Source of the DNA: Oxytricha trifallax
Taxonomy: Eukaryota > Ciliophora > Spirotrichea > Sporadotrichida > Oxytrichidae
Direction of reading: 5' to 3'
DNA length: 64,000 bases
NCBI GenBank assembly: GCA_000711775.1
Contig: ARYC01000109.1
Span: 124,001 to 188,000, forward strand
Of the stretch, positions 12,959-24,226 are shown piece after piece. A model generated the notes under the pieces. The model was not told the DNA's origin and made no database searches. It worked only from the letters and a program-made list of their open reading frames with translations. Numbering within the stretch: position 1 is the first letter of the stretch; every line of letters starts with the position of its first letter. A program made the position numbers and the translations under genes.

Positions 12959-13373
12959 TTGTAGGAATACATTTTATTTGGGAAATAATTAAATAAATTA
13001 AATTAATAAAAATTAAATTAGTGGCAGTTAACTTTCTGGAAACCTAGAAAATGTGATACTCGTTCGATAAAGAATTAAAAATCAGCATGACTTTACTATA
13101 GGCGGTACTCCTCTATCGCATCTCTGGAACAAGATAACACGACTTTAATTTTGGGTGATTTGTTTAGTTTATTTTAATGCCAATATTAAGGTCGTGTTAT
13201 CTTGTTCCAGAGATGCTATAGAGGATTACCGCCAATAGTAAAGTCATGCTGATTTTAAATCTTTATCGAACGAGTATCACATCTTCTAGGTTTCACCAAA
13301 GCTAATTGCCGCTAATTTAATTTTATTAATTTAATTTATTTAATTATTTCCCAAATAAAATATATTCCTACAA
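12959..13373. mobile_element. 415-bp foldback (palindromic MITE), copy 1
   Basis: The left arm starts TTGTAGGAATACATTTTATT and the right arm is its near-perfect reverse complement, ending ATATTCCTACAA. The arms meet near 13.16 kb with a short loop. A TA dinucleotide flanks each end (12957-12958 and 13374-13375), the target duplication expected of Tc1/mariner-type insertions. It has no coding capacity. The second copy at 15.06 kb has the same length and shares TTGTAGGAATACA, GTGGCAGTTAA and GGCGGTACT. Confidence 0.8.
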
Positions 13374-13375
13374 TA

Positions 13376-15056
13376 TTACTTTAGTTGATTTTCTGCAAAA
13401 ATTACTTTATGTTTTCAAGCACATATTAAAGCATTTAAGCATTATAAAACCATTATTTTGATTATAAGAGATTTAATTAACTTAAGAACTCTGGATGAAT
13501 TTTTACTTGAGACATTATAGCCTTAACTTTACTCAAATTTTCTTAACTTTTAATATTTTTGCTCCCACTTTTTCAGGCCAGATACAACTTTAACATCATA
13601 AAACAATTATGGTAAGTCTTAATAGAATTTTAAGAATCCTGAATTTTATGTATTAAAAATGCAAAACTCCACAAGTTCACCACCTTCTAAAAGTGGTGCC
13701 TTCTTTGAAATATTTTAATAGATTTGTCTTATTTACTTAAGGATTTAAAGATTTTAGTTGGAAAAACAAGGGGGGATTGTCATATTCCTCTTAGAACTGT
13801 TTTCAAAGCAATTGGAACTTTTTTAAAACTTATTCAACTTTAGTTAATCTACTGTTTTAATATTATAATCCTTTTGTTTTCTTCAAATTTTGGGAGTTTT
13901 TTATACAAAATAATTTTCAAAATTTTATTAATTTATGGCAATTTAAAAGAATAACTATGTGAAGTTTCCGTTAAAGCTATCAAATGACTTTAATTAATGT
14001 TTAACGGGGAGATATTTACAAATCTATTCTTTATAAGGTTGTCATTAAAATAAATATTATAAATATCCTAATGTACAGTGTCTTTTTGATAAGATCGGGA
14101 ACATGTGAATTATCTATCAATTCGTTTTATCTGCTGGTTCTTTTCAAAATCCTTCGAATTTAGCTGTCATTCTTTATATAATAAGTCTAAAAGGGCTTGC
14201 TGGAGCTTTGTTAATTTCAATTTAAGGATCTTAATGTATATCGAGTTTTGACTTTAAAAATTAGTCGTATAAAATCTTATTAACAGCAGGATTATTTTTA
14301 AGTATTGGAATTTAAATTCCAGAGTATTACCTTTAAATTTTAGAGGAAATTTTGGCAAATTTATTTAAATACATATTTTAATTTAATATTTTAAGATCTG
14401 CCATACTTTCCAGAGATCAACTCATTTTACTATATTATAAAGTGATCTCTTTTAATTTTGAGAAAAAAATCAAAATTTAATAATAATATTTAGTTAATTC
14501 AAGCACATATTTTTCAAATTGATTATTAGCTCCAGATCTTTCTGTCAACATTTTCTATTCCTTCGCTCCTTCAATTTTTAATCATATAATAAATCAATAA
14601 ATACATTTATAAATTTTAAGAGTAAATTACCTTTCAAAAGATGGATTTCTTACGAAATTTTTTATTAATTAATCAATAATGACACCTCTACTTGTATCTT
14701 GATGATTTATTGTTTGAAAGCTACCTACAAATCACTCTTCTTTGTATCTGAGAGTATATCCAAATTTTTAGACTTTTTCTTCTCTGATTATTTAATTTTT
14801 CTACTTGAGTTATTTTTCTCATTAAAGAAGAAATAAGGAATTTTCAAGAAATTCAAGTTGAATTAATTTTTCTTAAATAGGTTTTATTGATTTTCTGTAT
14901 GAATTTTGTATAATTAAGGCTTTTATTTGTTAAGGACTTATTTAATTTTACAATTTTAACTGATATATTAATTTAAGTATTTGAATTTGAAAAATATCAC
15001 AATTTATCAATGAAAAAGGATTTTGATAAGACTGTAATCTTCCTTTAGACTACTAT
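13376..15056. other. AT-rich, no gene seen
   Basis: AT-rich spacer between two foldbacks; no supported gene. Confidence 0.4.
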
Positions 15057-15058
15057 TA

Positions 15059-15473
15059 TTGTAGGAATACAATCGAAATTGGGAAATTAAATATAATTAA
15101 ATAAATAAATAATAAAAATAGTGGCAGTTAAAGTTGGCCAATTTAAACGATCTTGGGCTCATTCGATAGAGAATTCAAAAATAGATGGACTTTATTATTG
15201 GCGGTACTATTTTATCGCATCCCTTGAGCGAGAAAACTTCACTTTAATTAAATGCCTCTTAATTCATTGAATTATACCCTCACATTAAAGTGAAGTTATC
15301 TCGCTCCAGGGATGCGATAAAATAGTACCGCCAATAATAAAGTCCATCTATTTTTGAATTCTTTATCGAATGAGCCCAAGATCGTTTAAATTGATCAACT
15401 TTAACTGCCAATAATTTAATAAATAATTAATTTAAATATATTTAATTTCCCAATTTCGATTGTATTCCTACAA
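15059..15473. mobile_element. 415-bp foldback (palindromic MITE), copy 2
   Basis: A palindrome of two arms of about 200 bp that starts TTGTAGGAATACAATCG and ends CGATTGTATTCCTACAA, with TA at both flanks (15057-15058 and 15474-15475). Length and key motifs match copy 1, but the rest of the arm has diverged. Because the two arms of each copy match each other better than they match the other copy, the arms appear to be homogenised within each element. Confidence 0.8.
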
Positions 15474-15475
15474 TA

Positions 15476-16374
15476 TTTGAAATTAGTGATTTATTATTTT
15501 TAACAGCATAACTTTGCATTTATATTTCTGAATTTAACTGATTATTATAAAGATCTGAATAGATTCAAGGGATAAGAAATATCTTATCTTTTTTAATCTA
15601 AATGTTTTTTAATTTTGCCCCTTTCATAGCTACAATATATATCATTAAAAATGAAAAACTTATATTTAAAAAATGAAAATTAAATCTTAACTATCAATAT
15701 AAAATTAAATAAATTCTTGTTATTAATATTAATTTATTTTATAATTTCTAGTGCTATTTATAGTTTCTTTAACATCTGTATATCTTTTACTTAGAGTGTG
15801 GTATTAATCTTTTAAATTTTATTATATTCTGGTGTGTGTTATTTTGTTCAATTTCTCAAGCTGAAATTGATTCCTCTCCTTATATTTTATAATTTCTTGC
15901 TTGTAAATTGGGCCAGGAATATCTTAACTTTATTGTTAAACATTTTAGGTGAAATCAACGATATATTTCATAACTTATTCAAATTATTCGTGATCACCAA
16001 ATTTTAAAGATTCTACTTGCTATAATCATTCATTTATATTTTAATGTAATTTTAGTAAATAATCTAAACTTTTATGTATAACTAAAAAATTATTTCAAGC
16101 AATTTTTAAAGCATCTTATGCTTAAAATTATTATAACTTGAATATTAAATATAAGTCTGATGGGGGGTATTCCAAAAATTCAAAATAAAATTTTTCTATG
16201 TTTTTCTTTCTGATAATAGAATTAAATATCAAATTATAATCTGCAATAGAAAAAGAGTAACTCTTTGTCATTAACAACTTAACGAAGGCCAATCAGAATG
16301 ACTTAAATAATTGAATAGGATTAACTTAAGAGAAATTCATAAACTTAGAAATAAAACATTAAAAACAAAAAGTA
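15476..16374. other. AT-rich, no gene seen
   Basis: AT-rich spacer; nothing supported. Confidence 0.4.
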
Positions 16375-16470
16375 ATGGGAAATTGTAATAGTAATGTGTG
16401 TTATTGGTGCGGTAATATTAAAAGTCATTATTATAAAAAAGAGGAAGAAGAAAATTTATAGGTCAGTGTT
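16375..16470 (+). CDS. Short N-terminal segment beginning MGNC
   Basis: ATG 16375 opens MGNCNSNVCYWCGN followed by an acidic stretch. A Gly at position 2 suggests N-myristoylation, and CYWC resembles half of a zinc-binding pair. It could be the first segment of the gene that continues as the MORN tract at 17.0 kb, or an independent fragment. The frame stays open past 16470, but the composition becomes AT-driven. Confidence 0.4.
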
Positions 16471-17000
16471 AATTAGATCCTTGACATATCCCTAAGATTT
16501 TATCAATCATAGTTTATATTTTTCTGGAATTACGAGTTTAAAACCAACCCCTTGTTTTAATTAAGAAAAAAGATAGGGGCTTAAGAACAAATAAATTAAA
16601 ATTTAATTAATATTGGCTATAACTAAATATAATTAGTTTAAATCTAAATTATCACCCTGATTGGTTAATTTTATATAGACAATTAATCGATCTATTGATT
16701 ATAAGAATTAGCCAGAACTTAAATAATTCACGCCAATAATAATTTTTTTATATTTGAATTTATTTATTCTATCTCCCAATCTTTGTTAATAATTGACTAA
16801 CGGTGTTTTGTTATATAGCAAAGCATAATAATCATCAATATAATGAAATAATGAAATTACTATTATGTAAAAAACTTATATCAAAGGGAAATGGCCGAAT
16901 TTATTTAATAAATTCATCGATGTTAGAAGAAGAAGAAAGAGTTGTAGAAAATTATGAAATAATTTTAGGCTTCATGAAAGTTCATGAACTCTACTAATGA

Positions 17001-17535
17001 TAGTTTGTCAATAAGAGAGTAATTAATACTAAAATTTTGATATGTCGTTACATAACAGAAGCTTAGAGTTTAAGAAACTTGAGAAGAAGGAGGCCTAATT
17101 TAATCAAGAAAAAACTGGTGAGCATCATAGCAATGACCGATGAAATTGGCCAAATAACTCATTACTTCGAATGGTACTGGGTAGACGGGAAAGCAGACAG
17201 AAGGGGTATTTTTAGTACATTGAATGGTGAAATTTTAAAAGGATAATAGCAGAAAGAAAAGCTACTAGTTTAGGTGTGTCGAAGAAAAAATGGATATAGT
17301 ATTTTTAAAGGATATCTGAGAGATGATACTCAAAATAACAGAGGTATTGAACTATAGAGTAACGGGGCTTCATACAAGGGAGAATATAAAAATATTTAAA
17401 AGCATGGGAGAGGAGTTTATTTTTGGGCATTTAGCTCGAAATACATGGGAAACTTGGAACTAGATGAGGTGCATGCGGAAAGAGAATTCGTTTGTGCAGA
17501 TGAGAGAAAATATAAATATTCATTTGCAATGGAAT
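17001..17535 (+). CDS. MORN-repeat protein gene, interrupted by TBE-A
   Basis: The continuous frame (TAA/TAG = Gln) includes AMTDEIGQITHYFEWYWVDG and the repeat units SNGASYKGEYKNIQKHGRGV and GYSIFKGYLRDDTQNNRGIE. These fit the MORN consensus (G-x2-Y-x-G-E/x-x5-hG-x-G-x-h/Y). MORN proteins usually act at membranes or the cytoskeleton. TBE-A interrupts the frame at ATGGAAT, and the frame resumes at 21631 to a UGA. The same frame continues upstream to 16803 across a single UGA at 16998-17000, so the true start may be earlier. Confidence 0.65.
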
Positions 17536-17676
17536 CATAACCCCAAAACCCCTGAAGTTTTTTTTATTGATTTTTTGATTGATAAAAGGCTGTGCAATAA
17601 ATGTATAGCTTATTAGGGCTTTAATAGGATTTATGTAGTGATATATGGTGTAAATATTAGTAATTTAAGTGAGTAT

Positions 17677-18725
17677 ATGCGAGGTTTGGGGTCAGTTTAT
17701 GACAGTGAGTATATAGATTTATTGTTTAAGCTACATTATGGATGCGATGATTATAGTGAATAACTGAAACCTATTCTTAATTATACATCAATAACAAGGC
17801 TACTCCATAAATATCCAGCAACTGTGAGGTCTCACTGTCTATTAGCATTAGATTTGAAAAGATTATAGCTTAATTCTAAGCCTAGAAGACCTCTGAAGTT
17901 TTAGCAGCATCATATTGATTATCTTATTTATGATAAGATTCTCAAATATTGGGCTCATTTCTCTTTGGCTTAGAGAGATGTGATGTTCCATCGCCAATTT
18001 CCTGAGCTTCACATCTCTGCTTAATCTATAGCGAGCATATATAAAAAGATCGGAATATCTTACAAGACAGTCAATCGCATTAAGAGAGTGATTGACTTTA
18101 ATGTTCATTTATAAGGATAATTTAAATTATATATTCGATTAAATGCAGAGGTCTTAAGAGCATAATATAAAGTTTATACACGCTGATGAAGCTGTATTTA
18201 CATTCAATACCTTTATATCAAGGTCTTGGTACAAGAGGTATAGTAATATAGAAGTTTATGACTAAAAGGTTAAGGTGTAAACTCATGCTATTCTTGGTGG
18301 AATAAGTGAAGATAGTGGCCTCGAGACTTATGTTATTCACCCTCGTTCTATAAAGACTGAATAATATATTAAGTTCTTGCAATAACTCAGAGATAAGTAC
18401 GCTGACTAAGAGATTATTCTATTCGTTGATAACTTGTCAGTTCATAAAACTAAAGACTCAAGGAAGGAATATGAAAGGCTAAATATAACACCTGTATTTA
18501 ATGTTCCCTACAGTCCTCAGTTCAATGGTATTGAATTATATTGGGGGTTATTGAAAGGCCACTACAAAAAACTTCTACTATATCACTTGATGTACGACTT
18601 GAAGATAGATACAGTCGATTTTATTAAGAGTGTTGCTAAGAGAGTCAGCGATGATAAAGCTAAAAGTATGCGCAAGAGAAGGGAGATTTTGTGTATATAA
18701 TTAAGTTTTAGATTTAAACGAATGA
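17677..18725 (+). pseudogene. TBE transposase (DD34E, 42-kDa type), one or two frameshifts
   Basis: From ATG 17677 (MRGLGSVYDSEYIDLLFKLH) the product has a helix-turn-helix-like region (IYKKIGISYKTVNRIKRVID) and the catalytic triad: Asp in FIHADEAVF, Asp in ILFVDNLSVHK, and Glu in FNGIELYW. This is IS630/Tc1/mariner superfamily architecture. The frame changes once near 18.12 kb, before the first Asp. A further one-base shift near 18.69 kb separates it from the UGA at 18723-18725 that aligns with the stop of TBE-B. The gene ends 6 bp from the stop of the convergent 22-kDa-type gene. Confidence 0.88.
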
Positions 18726-18731
18726 ATAAGT

Positions 18732-19522
18732 TCACATATTAAATTTTCCCGTAAAGGGATTTGGCTTCTCTTTCTTTTCTTCCTCTTATGGCTTGCTTGG
18801 GCCCATGTTTCTTCTCTTAGTGCCAGCTCCTGCATCTATTTTCATCTCGTCTGCCTTTTAAAAATCTTTGAAGAGTCTCATACTTATTTCATGCTTTGCT
18901 TGAGACTTTCTCTCTCTTTTTAATTTGCTAGGCTCTTTCATCAAGTAAATAGCAGTTCCAGGTTTATTTATAAAGTTAGAAGGGTAAACTTACTTGAGAT
19001 GAATGGATGCTTCTGCAGCTCCCACATCCTGGAGTCACTGATTTTAATACCCTACTTCTCTTTTTCTTCAGGAGAGATGCTAAAGCGTTTCTTGTGAGCT
19101 TCTTAAATTACTTCATATAAGTACTCAGGTTTCAGAGTTGCTAGTACACCAAAGACTAAGTTTCTCTCTGGCAACTTATTAGAGAGTTGTAGCTTTGGTG
19201 GAAGGTAGAGAGCTACGTCCGGATCAATCATAGCATCATCATAGAGGTTAGTTACTGATATTTCAGGGTAGTTAGGCATCTCTATCATCCTAATTTCATT
19301 AGACTTAAAAGCTTTTTTCTCTTCACTTAGCAATGCTTTTAAGAATGATATTTTTGTTCCCTCCTGTGTTGGCAAGAACAATCCAACTATGGTTAATAAG
19401 TTAGTTATAAGTGAAAACTTACCTTGCTAAACCAAGTATCTATAGAGATCCTCTTTACTTCTAAATTTTCCTATTAAATCTTGAGATTAAATTCTCTTCA
19501 TTGCATCATTCATAGACTCCAT
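18732..19522 (-). CDS. TBE 22-kDa-type protein gene, spliced
   Basis: ATG at 19520-19522 (minus) opens MESMNDAMKRI. After a 36-nt intron the frame continues LFLPTQEGTKISFLKALLSE to the Lys-rich end KEKPNPFTGKFNM and TGA 18732-18734. The copy in TBE-B is clearly homologous and ends in the same way. Between about 18.93 and 18.99 kb the frame changes, and TBE-B changes frame at the aligned position; a second intron of 59 nt (GTAAGT...AAAG) would restore it. The role of this TBE protein is not evident from sequence. Confidence 0.75.
19387..19422 (-). other. 36-nt intron in TBE-A 22-kDa-type gene
   Basis: On the minus strand the segment starts GTAAGTTTTC and ends TTAACCATAG. Removing it joins the LVQQ codons to VGLFLPTQ in frame. 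TBE-B has a 36-nt GTAAG...GCAG segment at the homologous place with different internal bases, as expected for an intron. Confidence 0.8.
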
Positions 19523-19689
19523 CTTGCTTCCTCTTTCTAGAAATGTTAATGAAATTTAAAATTATGGATATCCATTCTAAGTTTATTAAAATCTTACTAC
19601 TAAATGGGAGAAGCATTGAAAAACTTGCTCCAATTTTCACAGATTGATTTACATTTTTATCAAATTGCTCCTAACAATGTTTAATTATT

Positions 19690-19850
19690 TTAGGAGGTCC
19701 TCCAAATTAAGTTCAAACTTTATTAGGAGTTAAATTTTAAGGTTAATACTTTTTTTAAATATTTTTATTAGGAGCATATTAAATTAAAAAATGTTTAATA
19801 AGTTTCCCTCCAAATTAAGTTCAAACTTGATTTGGAGGACCTCCTAAAGA
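19690..19850. repeat. Inverted and direct repeats in TBE-A spacer
   Basis: AGGAGGTCCTCCAAAT at the left and ATTTGGAGGACCTCCT at the right are inverted, while CTCCAAATTAAGTTCAAACT occurs twice in direct orientation inside. The block lies between the divergently transcribed 22-kDa-type and zinc-finger/kinase genes, so it could be a promoter-region structure or a small nested insertion. Confidence 0.6.
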
Positions 19851-20049
19851 AATGAAATTTCATTTGGAGTATTTTAATTTATTAAAATGTAAAATATACT
19901 CATTAAATATGTAAACTTACATTCTTCTATTGTTGTTTAATTTTCTTACCTCTCAGCAAAGAATCTAACAGAGTTTCATATACTCTACTATTCTAGTTTA
20001 TCAAGGTATATTTTACCATTATTATAATAAAAAATATCAGCAAACTAAA

Positions 20050-21466
20050 ATGAGCGCTAACCTTTTGAGAAGAGCAGCACTACTTGGGTAAAGTCAATAA
20101 AAATTATTATTCCAGCAACAACAAAAATGTTGAGACCAGAGACGCTTGCACTTAGTGGGAGCCTACCTATGACACTTTTGACTTGTCAACCTTTGATTGA
20201 AATATAAGTTAAAAATGAGGTCAATAAAGAGCCTGCTCAAATTAAGGAGGAAGTTAAACAGCTAGCCATTTAACATTAAACTTTACCAATCAAAGTTGAC
20301 TATAAATTCAATGAATGAAATAAAGTTTTCCTTTACAAGTCATCTTATAATAGACACTTGAGAGATATACACAACGATATGCCAAGGTTATATCTTAAGC
20401 ATTAAAAGAAAGATGGGAAGTATGTCTGTGAGTTCTGTGAGAAGCCATATTCTCATACTAGAGACCTCAAAGTGCACTTAAAGAAAAAGCATAATCAAAG
20501 TTTTTGTTTTTATTCATGAACCAGCAGGGAATAGATTCCTCTAAAAAAGAAGATCAAGAAACCCAGTGGAGTCCCTTCGAGTTGAAGTGAAGAAGTAAGT
20601 TAAAATGAAGAAAGCAGTCAAGAACTTTTCAGTATTGGAAATCAATAAAATCATGGTAAAAATAGAGGCTATGAAGATTCCCATATTAAAAATTATTGAC
20701 TGAGATTCTTGGCTAGAAAGCTATCTCACTCTAGAGGATAAAATAGAGAAGAGAGTCATTACTGATGATTAATATGCTTACATGATATATCCTTTCAATT
20801 ACTTCCTTGCTGATGGCAAGTTCCAAATGGAATTTGCTAATGAGTATTATGCTCTTTAAAATGTAAAGTTGAATGAATGTAGGCATATTATCAAGCTTGA
20901 TGCCATTTTACTTGTTAAAGATCATATAGCCTTCAGGCTTCCCTTAGTAGAAATGACTTACAGAGAATTCTTTTCTGGTAATAGATGTCAGAGATAAATA
21001 CGCTAGATAGTATAGCAGATAGTTGAAGGAATCGAAGAACTTCACAAGCTCGGCTACGTTCATAGAGACTTAAAACCAGAAAATATTATGATTGATTATC
21101 AACCACTGAGAGTATTCTTTATTGATTTCAATAGGGCACAAATGTGTAGGCCTCTACATTAAGAAATGTTTTAGGTACTCCAGGTTATTTCTCATAAAGA
21201 GAAGATTGGAGAGACGGAGACGCTTCATGTGATATCTGGGCACTAGCAGAAATAATTATAGAGAGTGACATGCCAAGAAACAATTAGCAAAGAATCAGGT
21301 AACACTTAGTAAGTATAAGGTTTCTGGAGGTCTAAGAGAGCTTGCATACTAAACCATAATCAAACTAAGCTAAGATAATTAAGTTACAATAGATACAATC
21401 AAACAGCTACTTAGAAAGATAAAATTTAGAGAACTGCCTCATGACTCTAAGCTTATGTTTGAGTGA
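20050..21466 (+). pseudogene. TBE zinc-finger/protein-kinase gene (57-kDa type)
   Basis: ATG 20050 opens MSANLLRRAALL. A C2H2 zinc finger follows (KYVCEFCEKPYSHTRDLKVH with a second His five residues on). The C-terminal half is kinase-like: catalytic loop YVHRDLKPENIM, a DFN instead of DFG in FIDFNRAQ, then TPGYFSQREDW and DIWALAEI. It ends at FRELPHDSKLMFE and TGA 21464-21466. At least two frame changes are needed, after the N-terminal Gln-rich part (TGA after QQQQKC) and near 21.16 kb. The Asn in place of the DFG Gly is shared with TBE-B. Confidence 0.82.
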
Positions 21467-21630
21467 AATATATTAAAAACTCGCTTGTTAAACTCACTTA
21501 AATTACTCATATTTAAACATTAAACTCTTACATAAACTATATTAAAACCCTAATAAAGTATGCGTTAATAGTCGACTTTTATCAATCAAAAACTCAATCA
21601 AACAACTTCAGGGGTTTTGGGGTTTTGAAT

Positions 21631-21668
21631 TGTATATCCTGTTGATAACTTTTCCTTATAATTAATGA
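21631..21668 (+). CDS. 3' end of MORN-repeat gene beyond TBE-A
   Basis: If TBE-A and one AAT copy are removed, codons continue ATG GAA TTG TAT ATC CTG and end at TGA 21666-21668, adding ELYILLITFPYNQ to the MORN tract. No UGA intervenes. Confidence 0.55.
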
Positions 21669-21711
21669 AATTTTGCTTCTTAATATTTTGACTTTAGCAA
21701 AAACTATTATC

Positions 21712-22205
21712 AAACATTAACTAATATTGCTTAGTATTACTGGTCTTAAATTTTTTAGCACTCCTTCTAAAAACTCCAGTCAAATTTTCCATTTAATGGC
21801 ATATGGAGTTGCTTGAGTTGGATAAACTATCGGATTCTAAAACGAGTATACCTCATATGATTTGATTTGTCCAAAGTGGGAATCTCTCTATCAAAGATTG
21901 ATGTTTCTTTTTGTTTCATCTCATAAATATGGTGCTATTAATTCATTTGCTGTTAATATATTCTTCTCTACGACTCAAAGGCATTTCTGTTCTTTTTTTC
22001 AAGCTTCTGCCACTGACTCTAGAATTTTATTTTGTCAATGTTAATCAATTTAGCCTTTGAGAAACAATTATCTTGGAGATTTTATCTTTTTTTTATTGCT
22101 TCCCTGATATAATATCGTCAATTAAATTACCTCTTTCTTCAGAATATTTGAAATCATACCCATATAAATGTGAAGGCTTTCTTGTATATTAATAGAATTA
22201 CTATC
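21712..22205 (-). CDS. Unidentified coding tract, minus strand
   Basis: Minus-strand frames carry clear coding character: KPSHLYGYDFKYSEERGNLI near 22.17 kb, QSQWQKLEKKNRNAFESQRR near 22.0 kb, and FDREIPTLDKSNHMRYTRFR near 21.88 kb. Trp is encoded by TGG and there is no UGA until past the tract. One frame change occurs near 22.06 kb. Family not recognised. Confidence 0.5.
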
Positions 22206-22424
22206 CATCTGTCATTTATTAAATAGTTAAGTATTAGTAAAATATAATCAATTTTTGAAAATTATAGAAACAAATACAAATCGGTTCTAACGGAATTCGT
22301 AACAGCTACTAATTTGGTACACTTTTAATTTTAATTTAGTTAAGCATTTCTTAATTTTTAATCTAATTAATTAAATATACTAATATACTCTTATCTCTTG
22401 ATTTATTTAAATTTAGCTTTACAA

Positions 22425-22548
22425 ATGTACAAAAAATATACAATGTACAATAAGGTGTCGGAAAATAATCTGAGCATTAAAAATTGTACAATTATCAGGA
22501 TTGAAAAAGTACAAAATGCGAGTGAAAATAAACTAATTAACTGTACAA
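22425..22548. repeat. GTACAA iteron cluster at element X left end
   Basis: The hexamer GTACAA occurs five times (about 22430, 22453, 22485, 22509 and 22543). Three related GTAC motifs lie at the other end of element X (24044-24084). Repeated short sites near element ends are typical binding sites for a replication-initiator or transposase. Confidence 0.5.
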
Positions 22549-24084
22549 ATGAGTGGAGTTTAATTTATTTGATTAATTAATTATATGAAAATATAGTCCA
22601 GGATTTAGACTACTTTTAAAATAATTGCATTTCACTAGTTACTTTAATTCGTTCATCATTTGTCTCATCTGTAGCATCCAATAGTGTGTTTCCTCCTTCA
22701 TCTGATATGTCTCCATCTTTCTTCAATCTTGCAAGGAATTACTGTGCTAGTTGCACTTCAGTGAAAGGGAAAGTATTTTGGTCCTCTATAATAGTTTTCT
22801 ACAGTTCAATAAAGCTTATTCTTGTGTAAAATGCTGTTTTATTTCACTCCGGCATTTGATCAAACGGTAAGCTATTTTATATTAAATATACTTGAGAGAC
22901 GGCGTGCATAATCTCTGGGTAACCGTCTCCCTCCTGGAAGCTCTCCATAGCGCTTAGATTGCTTTTTCTGAAAAAATGCTTGAATTATATAATATTCATG
23001 ATTATTATAGATTGTAGATGATTTGCCTTTCGTGAATCCACCAAGAATGTTCTTGAACCATCTTATAACTCTCTCTGATGGAAAATCTTCTGAAGAATTC
23101 GTGCTATAATCGTTTTAGCGGTATCAGAATCACGGTAGACCCAAACTGCATTCATTTTTGTAACACACTCTCTGCAGATTACTCTGTTCAATATATCCAC
23201 CAATTCATAATAACCTCATTATAAGAGGAACTGATCTGTTATAATTGGGTCTTCAAGATATCTGTTTATGACTATTACAACATAATAGTGAAACTATTCT
23301 ATCTTAATCAGATGGAAATAATCAGAAATACCTATTTTCTTCTGAAGCTTTATGTAGGTCTTCGGTTAGTTTCCAATATGTTCTTTATCAACAAGCTTTT
23401 CCAATTTTCCTGCATTTTTATGGTAATAATCATCGATTCTATGAAGCGTCCCTAAAATTCTGCCTTCTCTGACTTCTCTAACCATCTCCACTTTACTCAA
23501 TCACTTAGTTTCTTACTTGAACTATAATCCTTTCAATTTCAAGTTTATTCTTTAAGCACGAATGTATTTAATAAACTAATCAGTTTCTCCCTATCTTAGA
23601 ATCAAATTTTTTGTGATGACTAAAAATCGCCTTTTATTTATCAGTCATACTGATTTAGCATATAATCTCTGCTAATCAAGAATCATCATGCCGTTGTATC
23701 TATCTGAACTACAGTAGCATTTGGAAATACCAGAAAGAGCCAGCTTAACGTGAATACTTAGGTACTCTTGGCTAGTGGCAACATCCTAGAAAACTAAAAC
23801 GTGTCTGATCTCTCCATTTTACTCGGTACCTCAAATGCTTTTCTGCAATCTCATAAAGTGCTTATCTGTGACGCCGAATTGTAAAATGAACAAAAATGAG
23901 GTTCTTAGAGTGTACATATCATTTATTAAAATAATTTGTATTTTTTAATACATCCTGCGTTTTGTAGAATTAGATTCATCTAGTTTTCGAATACTTTTAC
24001 TTTTGATTGTTTTAATCTTAAAAATAAATTAAATTCCACTCATTTGTACAAATAGCTAATTTATTTTCGTACAAACTATTGTAC
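22509..24084 (-). mobile_element. Compact TIR element X with an SF3-related gene
   Basis: Inverted ends of about 62 bp share TGTACAAATGAGTGGA plus a flanking AAT-rich stretch (left 22509-22570, right 24022-24084). The interior is almost entirely one minus-strand ORF whose ATG lies inside the right inverted repeat. The right end is 3 bp from TBE-B, so it may be truncated by that insertion; the true left end could extend to about 22425. No target duplication was identified. Confidence 0.65.
22601..24043 (-). CDS. SF3-helicase-related replication protein of element X
   Basis: One uninterrupted frame of about 480 codons begins at ATG 24041-24043 (MSGIQFIFKIK). Key stretches are HVLVFQDVATSQEYLSIHVK, WGYYELVDIL (Trp by UGA), VWVYRDSDTAKTIIARILQK, QNSLPFDQMPE and FPFTEVQLAQQFLARLKKD. 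It aligns with the helicase relic at 10.3-11.6 kb: WGCAEAL, VWLQGSANKGKTTIIRML, TNSMP and LPFNEINLAKYF. The Walker A here is RDSDTAKT, with both Gly residues lost, and the Walker B acids are absent, so ATPase activity is doubtful. Five in-frame UGAs (23831, 23645, 23501, 23216, 22844) sit where Trp fits. No clear stop; the end given is where coding character fades. Confidence 0.62.
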
Positions 24085-24226
24085 ATTAAAAACCCCAAAT
24101 CTCCTTAGTGAGGTTTATAAGTGCTTTGATTTGTAGGGTATAGTTGGGGTCTTATTGGAGTTAGTAGAGAAAATGCAGGCTTTATGTGAATTTAATGAAT
24201 ATTTAATCAGTATTAGTGTTAATAAT

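Larger units (their letters stand above)
17536..21627 (+). mobile_element. TBE: TBE transposon, copy A
   Basis: This 4092-bp element is bounded by inverted ends carrying C4A4 repeats (right end CAAAACCCCAAAACCCC read inward; left end CATAACCCCAAAACCCC, one mismatch). The ends continue as terminal inverted repeats that include TTTTTGATTGATAAAAG. AAT is duplicated at 17533-17535 and 21628-21630, matching the ANT target of telomere-bearing elements. It carries three genes: transposase (+), a convergent 22-kDa-type gene (-), and a zinc-finger/kinase gene (+). TBEs are eliminated from the somatic genome during development. Confidence 0.93.
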
